Assembly (NCBI RefSeq): GCF_017676345.1
Contig: NZ_JAFFZM010000001.1
Span: 558,001-622,000, forward strand
Direction of reading: 5' to 3'
Source of the DNA: Streptomyces smyrnaeus
Lineage (GTDB): Bacteria; Actinomycetota; Actinomycetes; Streptomycetales; Streptomycetaceae
Length of the DNA stretch: 64,000 nucleotides
Each line of letters starts with the position of its first letter. The first letter of the stretch is position 1. The notes beneath the pieces were generated by a model that saw nothing but the letters and a program-made list of their open reading frames with translations, ran no database searches and was not told the DNA's origin. The position numbers and the translations under genes were made by a program. Positions 11,661-21,113 of the stretch are shown here, in pieces.

Positions 11661-13004
11661 GCGCAGCCCGTCCTCCTTGGCGCCCCGGCTGAAGACCACC
11701 TTGCGGATGGACTCGTAGGCCTCGTCCTGCGCCGGATCGCCCGCGCTTCTGCTCGCCTTCGACGCGAGGTTGATCAGGGTGTGCCGGGGCGAGGTCTTCA
11801 TCATGAAGGGGGTGAACCGGGCCTTGTCCACCCTCCAGGCACCGGCGCCCCGCCCACTGGCCGCACCGGCCTTGTCGTTCCTGCTGTTCTTGCTGTCCTT
11901 CTCGTTCCCGTCCGCCTTCGGGGGGACGAAGCGGAAGCGGGCCGCCGTACCCATGCTGCCGCGCGGGTCGTTCATCTTGCCGGCGATCTGGTCACCCATC
12001 CCGTAGACGACCCAGGTCCCGTTGATCTTCTCGTAGGCCTGGGGCACATGGGCGTGGGTGCCCAGGATCAGATCGATGTCCCGCCGCCCGTGGGAGCGGG
12101 AGGCGGTCAGCTTCTTGGCGACGGAGCGCTGCAGTTCGTCGGGGTCCTCCTGCCACTCGGTGCCCCAGTGCAGACTGGCCACCACCACGTCGGCGCCCGC
12201 GCGGCGCGCGGCACGGGCGTCCCGGATGATGCGTTCGGGCTCGATCAGGTTGACGAGCCAGGGCTTGTTCTCCGGGATGGAGATGCCGTTGGTCCCGTAG
12301 GTGTAGGAGAGCTGTGCGACCTTCGCGTCGCCCGCCCGCAGCATCGCGGGCCGGCTGCGCTCCCGGGCCGACCGGGCGGACCCCACATGCTTGAGGCCGA
12401 CGGCGTCCATCGCCTTCAGGGTGCGGCCGACGCCGTCGGCGCTGTCGTCCAGGGTGTGGTTGGAGCCGGTCGAACACGAGTCGTAGCCCGCGTCCTTGAC
12501 GGAGCGGGCGAGCTGCGGCGGCGTCTGGAAGAGGGGATAGCCGGTGAACGGGCCGCCGTCGGGTCCGTAGATGGTCTCCATGTGGCAGATGGCCACGTCC
12601 GCCTTCTTGGCCAGTGGCTCGGCGGCGGCGATCATACGACCGAAATCGTAGCCCGAGCCGCCCGCGTCGGCCCGGGCCTGACGGATGATCGAGTCGTGGA
12701 CGAGCAGGTCGCCGGTGGCGAACAGCGAGAACCCGCGCCGGGCCTGCTCCGCACGCTCTCCGCGCGCCTGCGCGGCCTGCTGCCCGTCGCCCTGCCCGCT
12801 TCGGCCGCCGTCCCGGCCGGAGCCCGAGCCGCTGCCGGCCTCCCCGCACCCCGCGACGCCGCCGAGCAGCGCGGCGAGGGCCAGCGCCGCAGTGGCGTGC
12901 CGCAGCCGGGCGGGGGTCCGGTTCCGGCTGCGGGCCCCGGCTCGATACCCGGATCGGGCGCGGTGGCCGGCGTGGCCGGGTGCGGGAGGGTGGCTGGTGC
13001 GCAT
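11649..13004 (-). CDS. CapA-family lipoprotein (metallophosphatase fold)
   Basis: 451 residues. A long basic N-terminus leads into a lipoprotein signal ending LGGVAGC (Cys near residue 53), then a Gly/Ser/Gln-rich linker. The CapA/PgsA-like domain follows, with FSLFATGDLLVHDSII, the NHTLDD core, SLHWGTEWQEDP and LILGTHAHVPQ. These Asp, Asn and His residues match the metal-binding set of the calcineurin-like CapA family. The family is linked to poly-gamma-glutamate export or anchoring, but no capBC genes are nearby, so the substrate is unknown. The domain is interrupted near the C-terminus by a Lys/Asn/Gly-rich insertion. Confidence 0.85.
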   Translation of the reverse strand: MRTSHPPAPGHAGHRARSGYRAGARSRNRTPARLRHATAALALAALLGGVAGCGEAGSGSGSGRDGGRSGQGDGQQAAQARGERAEQARRGFSLFATGDLLVHDSIIRQARADAGGSGYDFGRMIAAAEPLAKKADVAICHMETIYGPDGGPFTGYPLFQTPPQLARSVKDAGYDSCSTGSNHTLDDSADGVGRTLKAMDAVGLKHVGSARSARERSRPAMLRAGDAKVAQLSYTYGTNGISIPENKPWLVNLIEPERIIRDARAARRAGADVVVASLHWGTEWQEDPDELQRSVAKKLTASRSHGRRDIDLILGTHAHVPQAYEKINGTWVVYGMGDQIAGKMNDPRGSMGTAARFRFVPPKADGNEKDSKNSRNDKAGAASGRGAGAWRVDKARFTPFMMKTSPRHTLINLASKASRSAGDPAQDEAYESIRKVVFSRGAKEDGLRMAP

Positions 13005-13242
13005 GGGAGCTCCTCCGGGACGCGAAAGTCATACAAGCCGATAAACGGACTGGTGATGACTCGTCCCCGTTGTCCCGCTGCCACACCGCACCTGAGGCCG
13101 AACGGCCTACAAGGTGCACCCGGTCGATCGTTCGACGCGGTGCTGAATGCGCACTGCTACCGGGGCCCCGGCGCCCCGAACGCAGCAGGGAACGGCCAGG
13201 TCAGCAACGGGACCCGGCCCACAGGAACCCCGGCGTGCCGGG

Positions 13243-14403
13243 TCAGGCGCGGGTGACGGTGTGCCGGAAGAGCACCCGGAGTGCGGCGTGCGAGGCGGGC
13301 GGAAGAGCTGCCTTGTCCAACTGCGTGTAGGCCTCCGACAGCTGCCAGGCGGATATCTCGTGCGCTGCGGCGCGCCCGCCCGCGTTCTCGATGAGGTCGG
13401 CCAGCTCGTCCGGCGGCGGTGGGCAGGCCGGGCCGCCGCCCAGCGACTGGGCGAGCGTACGGGCGGCCGGATTGCCCGCGCGCAGGGCCGCGATCAGCGG
13501 CAGGCTCGGGCCGCCCTCCCGTAAACCGCTCATGACGGGCCGTCCGCTCAGTCCCGTACCCGACCACAGATCCTCGATGTCGCGGGCCGCCTGCACGGCT
13601 ATGCCCAGATGGTGACCGGCGCGGCTCAGCGCCTCGACGACCCGCTCCTCGGCACCGCCCAGCAGCGCCCCGCCCGCCAGCGCACACTCCAGCAGTGAAC
13701 TGGTGCGCGCGGCAGCGACCGCCGCGTACTCCTCCACACTGATCCCCTCCGGGGCCCGGCGCCGCAGAGCCAGCTCGGCCGAACGGCCGCCGATCAGCCG
13801 CGAGGTGGTGCGGGTCAGCATCTGCAGTACGGCGGCGCGCGCCTGCCCGGCCGCCTCGGTTCCGGCAGGCTCCGCGCTCCGGGCACCGGACGGCTCCACG
13901 TCCAACGTCCCGCCCCCGGGTCCGTCCGTCGCCTCCGGCTCCGCGGACGCCAGCAGACAGCGGGTGGCCGCACCGAGCAGCGCGTCCCCGGCCAGCACCG
14001 CCCAGCCGGTGCCGTAGACGGCCCATACGGCAGAGCGGCCCCGGCGCAGCGCCTCGCCGTCCATCACGTCGTCGTGCAGCGCCGCCCAGTTGTGGACCAG
14101 TTCCACGGCCGCGGCCCCCGGCAGTGCCGCGGCCGTGGAGGCTTCGGGCAGCCCGCCGTCCCGCTCCGCCTCGCCCGCGCCCGCCGCGTGCAGGGTGAGC
14201 GCCGCGTGCGGATACGGACCCGGGGTGACGCCGTAGGTGGGACTGCCGTCCGGGCGGGTCCAGCCGAAGTGATAGCCGCAGACGCGCCGCAGTTCGGGCT
14301 GGAGCGCCCCGACGGCCTCCCTCAGTGCGGGTTCGGTCCGCTCGTGCGCGTACGCCAGCAGGGAGGGTGCGGCGGGGACGTCGGAGAGGTCGTGAGTCGT
14401 CAT
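13243..14403 (-). CDS. Polyprenyl (isoprenyl diphosphate) synthetase
   Basis: 386 residues. Trans-prenyltransferase fold with the first aspartate-rich motif DDVMD (Asp111, 112, 115) in the context HNWAALHDDVMD. The second region reads AVQAARDIEDLW, where the usual DDxxD is reduced to DIED. It would condense isopentenyl diphosphate onto an allylic diphosphate; chain length is not predictable. A variable Gly/Ala/Pro-rich loop occupies about residues 155-190. ATG 14403 is preceded by GGAGAAAGGAG about 13 nt upstream. The gene stands alone, with no terpene cyclase or carotenoid gene beside it. The altered second motif makes normal catalysis slightly uncertain. Confidence 0.85.
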   Translation of the reverse strand: MTTHDLSDVPAAPSLLAYAHERTEPALREAVGALQPELRRVCGYHFGWTRPDGSPTYGVTPGPYPHAALTLHAAGAGEAERDGGLPEASTAAALPGAAAVELVHNWAALHDDVMDGEALRRGRSAVWAVYGTGWAVLAGDALLGAATRCLLASAEPEATDGPGGGTLDVEPSGARSAEPAGTEAAGQARAAVLQMLTRTTSRLIGGRSAELALRRRAPEGISVEEYAAVAAARTSSLLECALAGGALLGGAEERVVEALSRAGHHLGIAVQAARDIEDLWSGTGLSGRPVMSGLREGGPSLPLIAALRAGNPAARTLAQSLGGGPACPPPPDELADLIENAGGRAAAHEISAWQLSEAYTQLDKAALPPASHAALRVLFRHTVTRA

Positions 14404-14775
14404 ACCGGAGCGGCTTCTCCTTTCTCCGGCCCAGGCGCGCCAAGCAGCGCGAAGCGTGTGGGAATGGTGCGCTCTCAGTAATCGGCTTTCCCTCCCTCCG
14501 GCCCGGTGACTCCCACTCGGCGGGGCCAGTACGAAGCACGTGGGGGCGCAGGGGGCGGCAGGGCGCGGCAGGGGGCGGCCGGGTGCGGCGGGGCCCGCGG
14601 AATTCCCAGGTGTAAGGCGCGCATGGAGTGCAACCCGGGACGCATTTGCACGGCTCCCGGATGCGGGCGTGTGCGCCAGAGGCGAGAGTGAGAGCGCGTG
14701 CGCGCGCGATCGCAGCGGTCGGCGGGACACGTGACGTCTCGTACGCACAACGGGGCAGGAAGGGCAGGAGGAGCG
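14404..14775. other. 372-bp divergent intergenic region (polyprenyl synthetase / Ku)
   Basis: No gene seen. It must hold both divergent promoters, though no clear -10/-35 pair is visible. The most distinct structure is a run of four G-tracts at 14542-14575. A strong ribosome binding site (caggaggag) ends the region in front of Ku. Confidence 0.7.
14542..14575 (+). repeat. G-quadruplex-type motif
   Basis: Four G-tracts on the plus strand (5, 5, 3 and 5 Gs) are separated by loops of 4, 5 and 7 bases, which meets the standard G3+N1-7 rule. It lies in the divergent promoter region upstream of the repair protein Ku. Formation in vivo is unknown. Confidence 0.5.
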
Positions 14776-15816
14776 ATGGCACGTCCGGTCTGGAGCGGAG
14801 TGATCACCTTCGGGCTGGTCACGGTTCCGGTGCGGATGTACGCCGCGACCGAGGACCACACCACCCACTTCCACCAGCTGCAGCGCGGCACCAACGACCG
14901 GGTGCGCAACAAGCGGATCAACGAGCGCACCGGCAAGCGGGTCGAGTACGACGACATCGTCAAGGGGTACGAGATCGCCGAGGGCGAGTACGTCACCGTC
15001 GAGCCGGAGGAGCTGGCCGAGATCGCGCCCGGCAAGTCCCAGGTGATCGACGTCAGCGGATTCGTGGAGGCCGCGGAGATCGACCCGGTCCACTATGTGC
15101 GCGCCTACTACCTCTCCCCCAGCGGCGACCAGTATGGCAAGCCGTACGAGTTGCTGCGGGCGGCGCTCGCCGAGTCGGAGAAGACCGGTATCGCCACGTT
15201 CGTGATGCACAGCAAGGAGTACCTGGTGGCGCTGCGGGCCGGCGAGGAGGCGCTGACGCTGCACACCCTGCACTGGGCCGACGAGGTGCGCGACCCGCGC
15301 GAGGAGCTGCCCGAGCTGCCGAGCCGGGAGCGGTCCGGCAGCAAGGAGCTGAAGACGGCGCAGCAGTTGGTCGAGAGCATGAGCATCCCCTTCCGGCCCC
15401 AGGAGTACACCGACACCTACGAGGACCGGGTGCGCGCGCTCATCGAGGCCAAGGCCAACGGCGAGGAAGTCACCCCGGCGGAGGGGCCGCCCGAGGCCAC
15501 CAACGTCGTCGACCTCAGCGAAGCCCTCAACCGCAGCATCGAGCGTGCCCGCTCGGGCAAGCCGGAGCCCAGGCGCAGGTCCGGATCGAAGGCCGGGTCC
15601 GGATCGAAGGCCGGGTCCGGATCGAAGGCCGGGTCCGGGTCCAAGGGCCGGGGCGCGGGCAAGGGCAGGAGCACCCCGCGCAAGGGCCCGGCGCTCACCG
15701 AACTCAGCAAGGACGAGCTGTACCAGCGCGCCACCGAGCGGGGCGTCAAGGGCCGTTCGAAGATGAGCCGAAAACAGCTGCTCGAAGCACTCGACGGCTC
15801 CCGCGAGGCCGCCTGA
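14776..15816 (+). CDS. ku: Non-homologous end-joining protein Ku
   Basis: 346 residues. The N-terminal Ku bridge/barrel domain (residues 1-255) starts ARPVWSGVITFGLVTVPVRMY, a bacterial Ku hallmark. It forms a homodimeric ring on DNA ends and recruits LigD. After residue 265 comes a Lys/Arg/Ser-rich linker containing the repeat SGSKAG, then a SAP/Rho-N-like helix pair (LSKDELYQRATERGVKGRSKM) that probably binds DNA, common in Streptomyces Ku. The ATG at 14776 has GGAGG just upstream. No ligD gene lies in the window. Confidence 0.95.
   Translation: MARPVWSGVITFGLVTVPVRMYAATEDHTTHFHQLQRGTNDRVRNKRINERTGKRVEYDDIVKGYEIAEGEYVTVEPEELAEIAPGKSQVIDVSGFVEAAEIDPVHYVRAYYLSPSGDQYGKPYELLRAALAESEKTGIATFVMHSKEYLVALRAGEEALTLHTLHWADEVRDPREELPELPSRERSGSKELKTAQQLVESMSIPFRPQEYTDTYEDRVRALIEAKANGEEVTPAEGPPEATNVVDLSEALNRSIERARSGKPEPRRRSGSKAGSGSKAGSGSKAGSGSKGRGAGKGRSTPRKGPALTELSKDELYQRATERGVKGRSKMSRKQLLEALDGSREAA
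15580..15633 (+). repeat. Three exact 18-bp tandem repeats inside ku
   Basis: Units at 15580, 15598 and 15616 each encode Ser-Gly-Ser-Lys-Ala-Gly; a degenerate fourth unit follows. They form the flexible basic linker of Ku, and copy number is likely to vary between strains. Confidence 0.9.
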
Positions 15817-15853
15817 GCCGCCGGACCACCGAGTACGTGCAGGAGGACGTGGG

Positions 15854-18800
15854 ATGGGCGTACGCACCTGGCTGAGCGAATGGCCCGTGTACCGGCAGCT
15901 GACCGGGGACGATCCGACGGGCCGGGGCGGCGCCGCCTCGTCCGCGTACACCCGCGCGCTGCGGTCCCGCACCGGCGACGCCGACCGGGTGGTCAAGTCG
16001 ATCTGCCCCTACTGCGCCGTCGGCTGCGGCCAGCAGGTGTACGTCAAGGACGAACAGGTGGTCCAGATCGAGGGCGACCCGGACTCACCGGTCAGCAGGG
16101 GCAGGCTCTGCCCCAAGGGATCGGCCACGCTCCAGCTCACCACGGGCGACGCGCGCCGCCATGAGGTCCTCTACCGGCGCCCGTACGGCACCGAGTGGGA
16201 GCGGCTGGATCTGGAGACGGCCATGGACATGGTGGCCGACCGGGTCGTGCGCACCCGACGCGAGACTTGGGAGAGCGAGCGGGACGGCGTCCGCGTCCAG
16301 CGCACCCTCGGGCTGGCCTCGCTCGGCGGCGCGGCGCTGGACAACGAGGAGAACTACCTCATCAAAAAGCTGTTCACGGCGCTGGGCGTGGTGCAGATCG
16401 AGAATCAGGCGCGGGTCTGCCACAGTTCGACCGTCGCCGGGCTGGGCACCTCCTTCGGCCGCGGCGGGGCCACCACCTTCCTCCAGGACCTCCAGCACGC
16501 CGACTGCATCGTCATCGAGGGCTCGAACTTCGCCGAGGCGCACCCGGTCGGTTTCCAGTGGGTGATGGAGGCCAAGGCGCGCGGGGCGACCATCATCCAC
16601 GTCGACCCGCGCTTCACCCGTACGAGTGCGCTGGCGGATCTGCACGTGCCGATCCGGGCCGGCACCGACATCGCCTTCCTCGGCGGCATCATCAACTACG
16701 TACTGACCCGGGAGGCCGACTTCCGCGAGTACGTTCTGGACTACACCAACGCCGCGACCATCGTGGGCGAGGACTTCCGCGACACCGAGGACCTGGCCGG
16801 CGTCTTCTCCGGACTCAACCAGGAGACCGGCCACTACGACGTGGCCAGTTGGCAGTACGAGGGCGACATCGTGCAGGCGGCGGCGGGGCAGCGGGACGCA
16901 CTGTACGAGGAGCGCACCCAGCAGGGCCGTACGCTCGCCGGGGCGGGCAAACCCGAGTCGCACGGCTCCGGCGGCGCCCCCGTGGCCGGGAACCGGGAAC
17001 ACGACCGCACCCTGCGACATCCGCGCTGCGTCTACCAGATCCTCAAGCGGCACTACGCGCGCTACACGCCCGAGATGGTCGAGGAGACCTGCGGCATCCC
17101 GCGTGAGACGTTCGAGGCGGTGTGCCGGACGCTGGTGGACAACTCCGGCCGGGAGCGGACCTCGGCGTTCGCGTACGCCGTCGGCTGGACGCAGCACACG
17201 GTCGGCGCACAGTACATCCGGGCCGCGTGCGTGCTCCAACTGCTGCTCGGCAACATCGGCCGCCCCGGTGGCGGAATCCAGGCGCTGCGGGGACACGCCA
17301 GCATCCAGGGCTCCAGCGACATCCCCACCCTCTTCAACCTGCTGCCCGGCTACATCCCCATGCCGCACGCGCACCAGCACGAGGATCTGGACACCTTCGT
17401 GGAGGCGATGCGCGCCGACAAGGGGTACTGGGGCGAGCTGCGCTCCTATCTCGTCAGCCTGCTCAAGGCGTACTGGGGCGAGGCCGCCACCGCCGAGAAC
17501 GACTACTGCTTCGGCCACCTCCCCCGGCTCACCGGCTCGCACAGCACGTACGACACCGTGCTCGCCCAGCTCGCCGGGGAGTGCAAGGGCTACTTCCTGC
17601 TGGGCGAGAACCCGGCCGTCGGCTCGGCCAACGCCAAGATGCAGCGGATGGGCATGGCCAATCTGGAGTGGCTGGTGGTCCGCGACTTCTCGCTGATCGA
17701 GTCGGCGACATGGTGGAAGGACGGCCCGGAGACGGAGACCGGCGAACTGCGCACCGAGGAGAACGGCACCGAGGTGTTCTTCTTCCCCGCCGCCTCGCAC
17801 ACCGAGAAGGCCGGCTCGTTCACCAACACCAACCGGATGCTCCAGTGGCACTACCCCGCCAAGGAGCCGGACGGCGAGGCACGCAGCGACCTGTGGTTCA
17901 TGTACCACCTGGGGCGTCGCATCCGGGAGAAGCTGCGCGGCTCCACCGACCCGATCGACCGCCCGGTGCTCGATCTGACATGGGACTATCCCGTCGACGG
18001 GCCGCTCCAGGAGCCGGTCGCCGATGCGGTCCTCGCCGAGATCAACGGTCGGCACGCCGACGGCAGCCCGCTCTCGCGCTACCAACAGCTGCGCGACGAC
18101 GGCTCGACCTCCTGCGGCTGCTGGATCTACTGCGGCGTCTACAAGGACGGCGTCAACCAGGCGGCCCGCAAGAAGCCGCACACCGAACAGGACTGGATCG
18201 CCGCCGAATGGGCCTGGTCGTGGCCCGACAACCGGCGCATCCTCTACAACCGCGCCTCCGCCGACCCGGACGGCCGCCCTTGGAGCCGGGCCAAGGCGCT
18301 GGTGTGGTGGGACGGCGAAGACGGCGAACCGGGTGAGGGGGCAAGGGCCGGGGCGCGGGGGAACGGGAAATGGAGCGGCTACGACGTCCCCGACTTCCCC
18401 GCCGACCGGCCGCCCTCCTACCGTCCGGCTGCCGACGCCACCGGGCCGGCGGCCCTCTCGGGCATCGACCCGTTCATCATGCAGGGTGACGGCAAGGGCT
18501 GGCTCTACGCTCCCGCGGGGCTGGTGGACGGCCCGCTGCCCACCCACTACGAGCCGCAGGACTCCCCCGTGCACAACCCGCTCCACCCCGGGCAGCAGCG
18601 CAATCCCGTGCGCGAGGCACATCCCCACCCGGCCAACGCGCACCACCCCAGCGGGCGGGAACCGGGCTCGGACGTCTACCCGTACGTGGTGACGACCTAC
18701 CGGCTCACCGAACACTTCACCGCGGGGGGCATGAGCCGCTGGTCGCCGTATCTGTCGGAGCTGCAGCCGGAGTTCTTCTGCGAGGTCTCCCCGCAGCTCG

Positions 18801-19159
18801 CCGCCGAACGCGGGCTGGAGCACACCGGCTGGGCGACCGTGATCACCGCCCGGGGCGCCGTGGAAGCGCGTGTGCTGGTCACCGAGCGGATGCGGCCCCT
18901 GCGGGCCGGCGGCCGGGAGGTGCACCAGATCGGCCTCCCCTACCACTGGGGCCGCAACGGCTACGCGCGCGGGGACGCGGCCAACGAGCTGACGGCCATC
19001 GCGCTGGACCCCAACGTGCACATCCAGGAGGTCAAGGCGTTGACGGCCGACATCAGGCCGGGCCGCCGCCCCCGCGGCCCGGAGCTGCTGACCCTCCTGG
19101 AGAGCTACCGCGAACGCGCGGGCGTCACGGACCGCACGGGTACGGAGGTACGCGGATGA
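15854..19159 (+). CDS. fdhA: Formate dehydrogenase alpha subunit, molybdopterin bis-MGD, Cys type
   Basis: 1101 residues. The N-terminal 4Fe-4S site has Cys51, 54, 58 and 86 (CPYCAVGCG then RGRLCPKG). Next come the molybdopterin oxidoreductase domains and the C-terminal dinucleotide-binding domain (GGMSRWSPYLSELQPEFFCEVSP). The active-site position, selenocysteine in E. coli FdnG, is Cys189 in ARVCHSSTVAGLG; the codon is TGC. It oxidises formate to CO2. No Tat signal is visible at the N-terminus (MGVRTWLSEWPVYRQL), so the enzyme probably faces the cytoplasm. AGGAGG lies 7 nt before ATG 15854. Low-complexity insertions sit near residues 355-385 and 825-850. The stop overlaps the beta-subunit start. 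Confidence 0.93.
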   Translation: MGVRTWLSEWPVYRQLTGDDPTGRGGAASSAYTRALRSRTGDADRVVKSICPYCAVGCGQQVYVKDEQVVQIEGDPDSPVSRGRLCPKGSATLQLTTGDARRHEVLYRRPYGTEWERLDLETAMDMVADRVVRTRRETWESERDGVRVQRTLGLASLGGAALDNEENYLIKKLFTALGVVQIENQARVCHSSTVAGLGTSFGRGGATTFLQDLQHADCIVIEGSNFAEAHPVGFQWVMEAKARGATIIHVDPRFTRTSALADLHVPIRAGTDIAFLGGIINYVLTREADFREYVLDYTNAATIVGEDFRDTEDLAGVFSGLNQETGHYDVASWQYEGDIVQAAAGQRDALYEERTQQGRTLAGAGKPESHGSGGAPVAGNREHDRTLRHPRCVYQILKRHYARYTPEMVEETCGIPRETFEAVCRTLVDNSGRERTSAFAYAVGWTQHTVGAQYIRAACVLQLLLGNIGRPGGGIQALRGHASIQGSSDIPTLFNLLPGYIPMPHAHQHEDLDTFVEAMRADKGYWGELRSYLVSLLKAYWGEAATAENDYCFGHLPRLTGSHSTYDTVLAQLAGECKGYFLLGENPAVGSANAKMQRMGMANLEWLVVRDFSLIESATWWKDGPETETGELRTEENGTEVFFFPAASHTEKAGSFTNTNRMLQWHYPAKEPDGEARSDLWFMYHLGRRIREKLRGSTDPIDRPVLDLTWDYPVDGPLQEPVADAVLAEINGRHADGSPLSRYQQLRDDGSTSCGCWIYCGVYKDGVNQAARKKPHTEQDWIAAEWAWSWPDNRRILYNRASADPDGRPWSRAKALVWWDGEDGEPGEGARAGARGNGKWSGYDVPDFPADRPPSYRPAADATGPAALSGIDPFIMQGDGKGWLYAPAGLVDGPLPTHYEPQDSPVHNPLHPGQQRNPVREAHPHPANAHHPSGREPGSDVYPYVVTTYRLTEHFTAGGMSRWSPYLSELQPEFFCEVSPQLAAERGLEHTGWATVITARGAVEARVLVTERMRPLRAGGREVHQIGLPYHWGRNGYARGDAANELTAIALDPNVHIQEVKALTADIRPGRRPRGPELLTLLESYRERAGVTDRTGTEVRG

Positions 19160-20112
19160 CCCACTCCCACGACGCACCGGGTCCGGCCCGGACGGCGACC
19201 ACCCCGGACACGGCGACGGCGACCGAACGTGTCGGCTTCTTCACCGACACCTCGGTGTGCATCGGCTGCAAGGCCTGCGAGGTGGCCTGCAAGGAGTGGA
19301 ACGCCATCCCGGAGGACGGGATGGAGCTGACCGGGATGAGCTACGACAACACCCAGGGCCTCGGCGCCTCCACCTGGCGGCACGTCGCCTTCATCGAGCA
19401 GAGCAAGCCGCTGGTGGAGCGCGCGGAGCAGCAGCACCAGGCGGAGGGCGAGCAGGAAGGCGCCGACGTCTTCGCCCTGGCCGCACAGGGCTCCGGCTCC
19501 TCCGAGCTGCGCTGGCTGATGTCGTCGGACGTGTGCAAGCACTGCACACACGCCGCCTGCCTGGACGTGTGCCCGACCGGCTCCCTCTTCCGCACCGAGT
19601 TCGGCACCGTCGTGGTGCAGGAGGACATCTGCAACGGCTGCGGGTACTGCGTCCCCGCCTGCCCGTACGGCGTCATCGAGCAGCGGCCGCACGACGGGCG
19701 CGCCTTCAAGTGCACGCTGTGCTACGACCGGCTGGGCGAGGGACAGACACCCGCCTGCGCCAAGGCGTGCCCCACCGAGTCGATCCAGTTCGGTCCGCTG
19801 GAGGAGCTGCGCGAGCGTGCCGCGGCCCGCGTCGAGCAGCTGCACCGCGCGGGCGTCCCGGACGCGCGGCTGTACGGGCACGACCCGGACGACGGCGTGG
19901 GCGGCGACGGCGCGTTCTTCCTCCTCCTGGACGAGCCCGAGGTCTACGGGCTGCCGCCCGACCCCGTGGTGACGACACGGGACCTGCCCGCGATGTGGAA
20001 GCGGGCGGGAGCCGCAGCGCTCACCCTGCTGGGCGGCCTGGCCGCCGTCTTCGCGGCCGGCGAAGCGATCGGTGGCCCGAGCGGCCCCAACGGAAGGAGG
20101 CACCTTCGATGA
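19156..20112 (+). CDS. fdhB: Formate dehydrogenase beta subunit, four-cluster ferredoxin type
   Basis: 318 residues. Electron-transfer subunit with four 4Fe-4S motifs: CIGCKACEVAC (Cys35, 38, 41, 45), CKHCTHAACLDVCP, CNGCGYCVPACP and CTLCYDRLGEGQTPACAKACP. A single C-terminal hydrophobic stretch (about 280-300) resembles the FdnH anchor helix. There is no Tat signal, matching the alpha subunit. A charged Glu/Gln-rich insertion lies near residues 90-110. It is coupled to the alpha gene (ATGA at 19156) and to the membrane subunit gene (ATGA at 20109), so all three are one transcript. Confidence 0.93.
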   Translation: MTHSHDAPGPARTATTPDTATATERVGFFTDTSVCIGCKACEVACKEWNAIPEDGMELTGMSYDNTQGLGASTWRHVAFIEQSKPLVERAEQQHQAEGEQEGADVFALAAQGSGSSELRWLMSSDVCKHCTHAACLDVCPTGSLFRTEFGTVVVQEDICNGCGYCVPACPYGVIEQRPHDGRAFKCTLCYDRLGEGQTPACAKACPTESIQFGPLEELRERAAARVEQLHRAGVPDARLYGHDPDDGVGGDGAFFLLLDEPEVYGLPPDPVVTTRDLPAMWKRAGAAALTLLGGLAAVFAAGEAIGGPSGPNGRRHLR

Positions 20113-21113
20113 CAGCGGCCCCCGACGGCGGCAGGCGGCGCCGCAAGCGGCGGGGTGAACGAACGGTCGTCCCGGACGCCGAGTTCACCTCGTACTACGG
20201 CAAGCCCATCCTCAACACACCGGAGTGGAAGCCGCTGGACATCGGCGGCTACTTCTTCCTCGGCGGGCTCGCCGGCGCCGGATCGCTGCTGGCGGCGGGG
20301 GCCCGGCTCACCGGCCGACCGGCGACGGCGCGGGCGATGAAGGTCTCCTCCACGGTGGCCATCGCCGCGTCCACCGCGGCGCTCATCCACGATCTGGGCC
20401 GCCCCGCCCGGTTCGTCAACATGCTGCGGGTCATCAAGCCGACCTCCCCGATGAGTACGGGTTCCTGGCTGCTGGCCGCCTACGGGCCGCTCACCGGGGC
20501 GGCAGCCGTCTGCGATGTGGCCGGCGTGCTGCCCCGGGCCGGGGACGCCGCCACGGTGGGCGCGGCCCTGCTCGGTCCCGCCGTGGCGACCTACACCGCC
20601 GTGCTGGCCGCCGACACGGCCGTACCGGCCTGGCACGAGGGCTACCGGGAGCTGCCCTTCGTCTTCGCCGGGTCGGCCTCCGCCGCCGCGGCCGGAACGG
20701 CACTGCTGGCCGGACCCGTGCGGGAGAACCGCCCGACGCGGTACGCCGCGCTCTTCGGCGCCGGGCTGGAAGCGGTAGCCAGGCGCCGGATGGAGTCCCG
20801 GCTGGGCATGATCGCCGAGGCCTACCGTACGGGGCTCGCGGGGCGGCTGATGCGGTCGGCAGAGGTGCTGACGGCGGCCGGGGCGCTGGGCGGGGCACTC
20901 CTCGGCGGCCGGGGCCGGCCCCTGGCGGCGCTGAGCGGCGCCGCGCTGGTCGCCGGGTCGGCGTGCACCCGGCTGGGAGTCTTCCACGCGGGGAAGGCCA
21001 CCATGGCCGACCCCAAGTACTCGGTGGTGCCCCAGCGTGAGCGCCTGCGCGCCCGCCGGGAGGCGGCAGCCGCCGTGGATCAGGGACGTGGGTCAGGGCC
21101 GCCAGCGGCGTAG
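20109..21113 (+). CDS. NrfD/PsrC-type membrane subunit of the formate dehydrogenase complex
   Basis: 334 residues. A basic N-terminal tail leads to about 8 membrane helices. The conserved N-terminal block TSYYGKPILNTPEWKPLDIGGYFFLGGLAGAG and the HDLGRPARFVNMLRVIKPTSPMSTGSW segment identify the polysulfide-reductase/NrfD quinone-binding family. It replaces the cytochrome b subunit of E. coli FdnI and would pass electrons to menaquinone. ATGA overlap with fdhB. Its last 21 bp overlap, tail to tail, the end of the convergent VOC gene. Confidence 0.9.
   Translation: MTAAPDGGRRRRKRRGERTVVPDAEFTSYYGKPILNTPEWKPLDIGGYFFLGGLAGAGSLLAAGARLTGRPATARAMKVSSTVAIAASTAALIHDLGRPARFVNMLRVIKPTSPMSTGSWLLAAYGPLTGAAAVCDVAGVLPRAGDAATVGAALLGPAVATYTAVLAADTAVPAWHEGYRELPFVFAGSASAAAAGTALLAGPVRENRPTRYAALFGAGLEAVARRRMESRLGMIAEAYRTGLAGRLMRSAEVLTAAGALGGALLGGRGRPLAALSGAALVAGSACTRLGVFHAGKATMADPKYSVVPQRERLRARREAAAAVDQGRGSGPPAA

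Noticed and set aside
16418..16420. Selenocysteine codon in the formate dehydrogenase
   Set aside because: The codon at the Sec position is TGC (Cys), so no recoding signal is needed.
16085..19177. A 1030-codon open frame on the minus strand opposite the formate dehydrogenase alpha gene (similar long frames lie opposite mutAB, EssC-like ATPase and others)
   Set aside because: Antisense frames stay open by chance in very GC-rich genes. The protein is Arg/Gly/Pro/His-rich without any motif, while the plus strand encodes a full motif-bearing enzyme.
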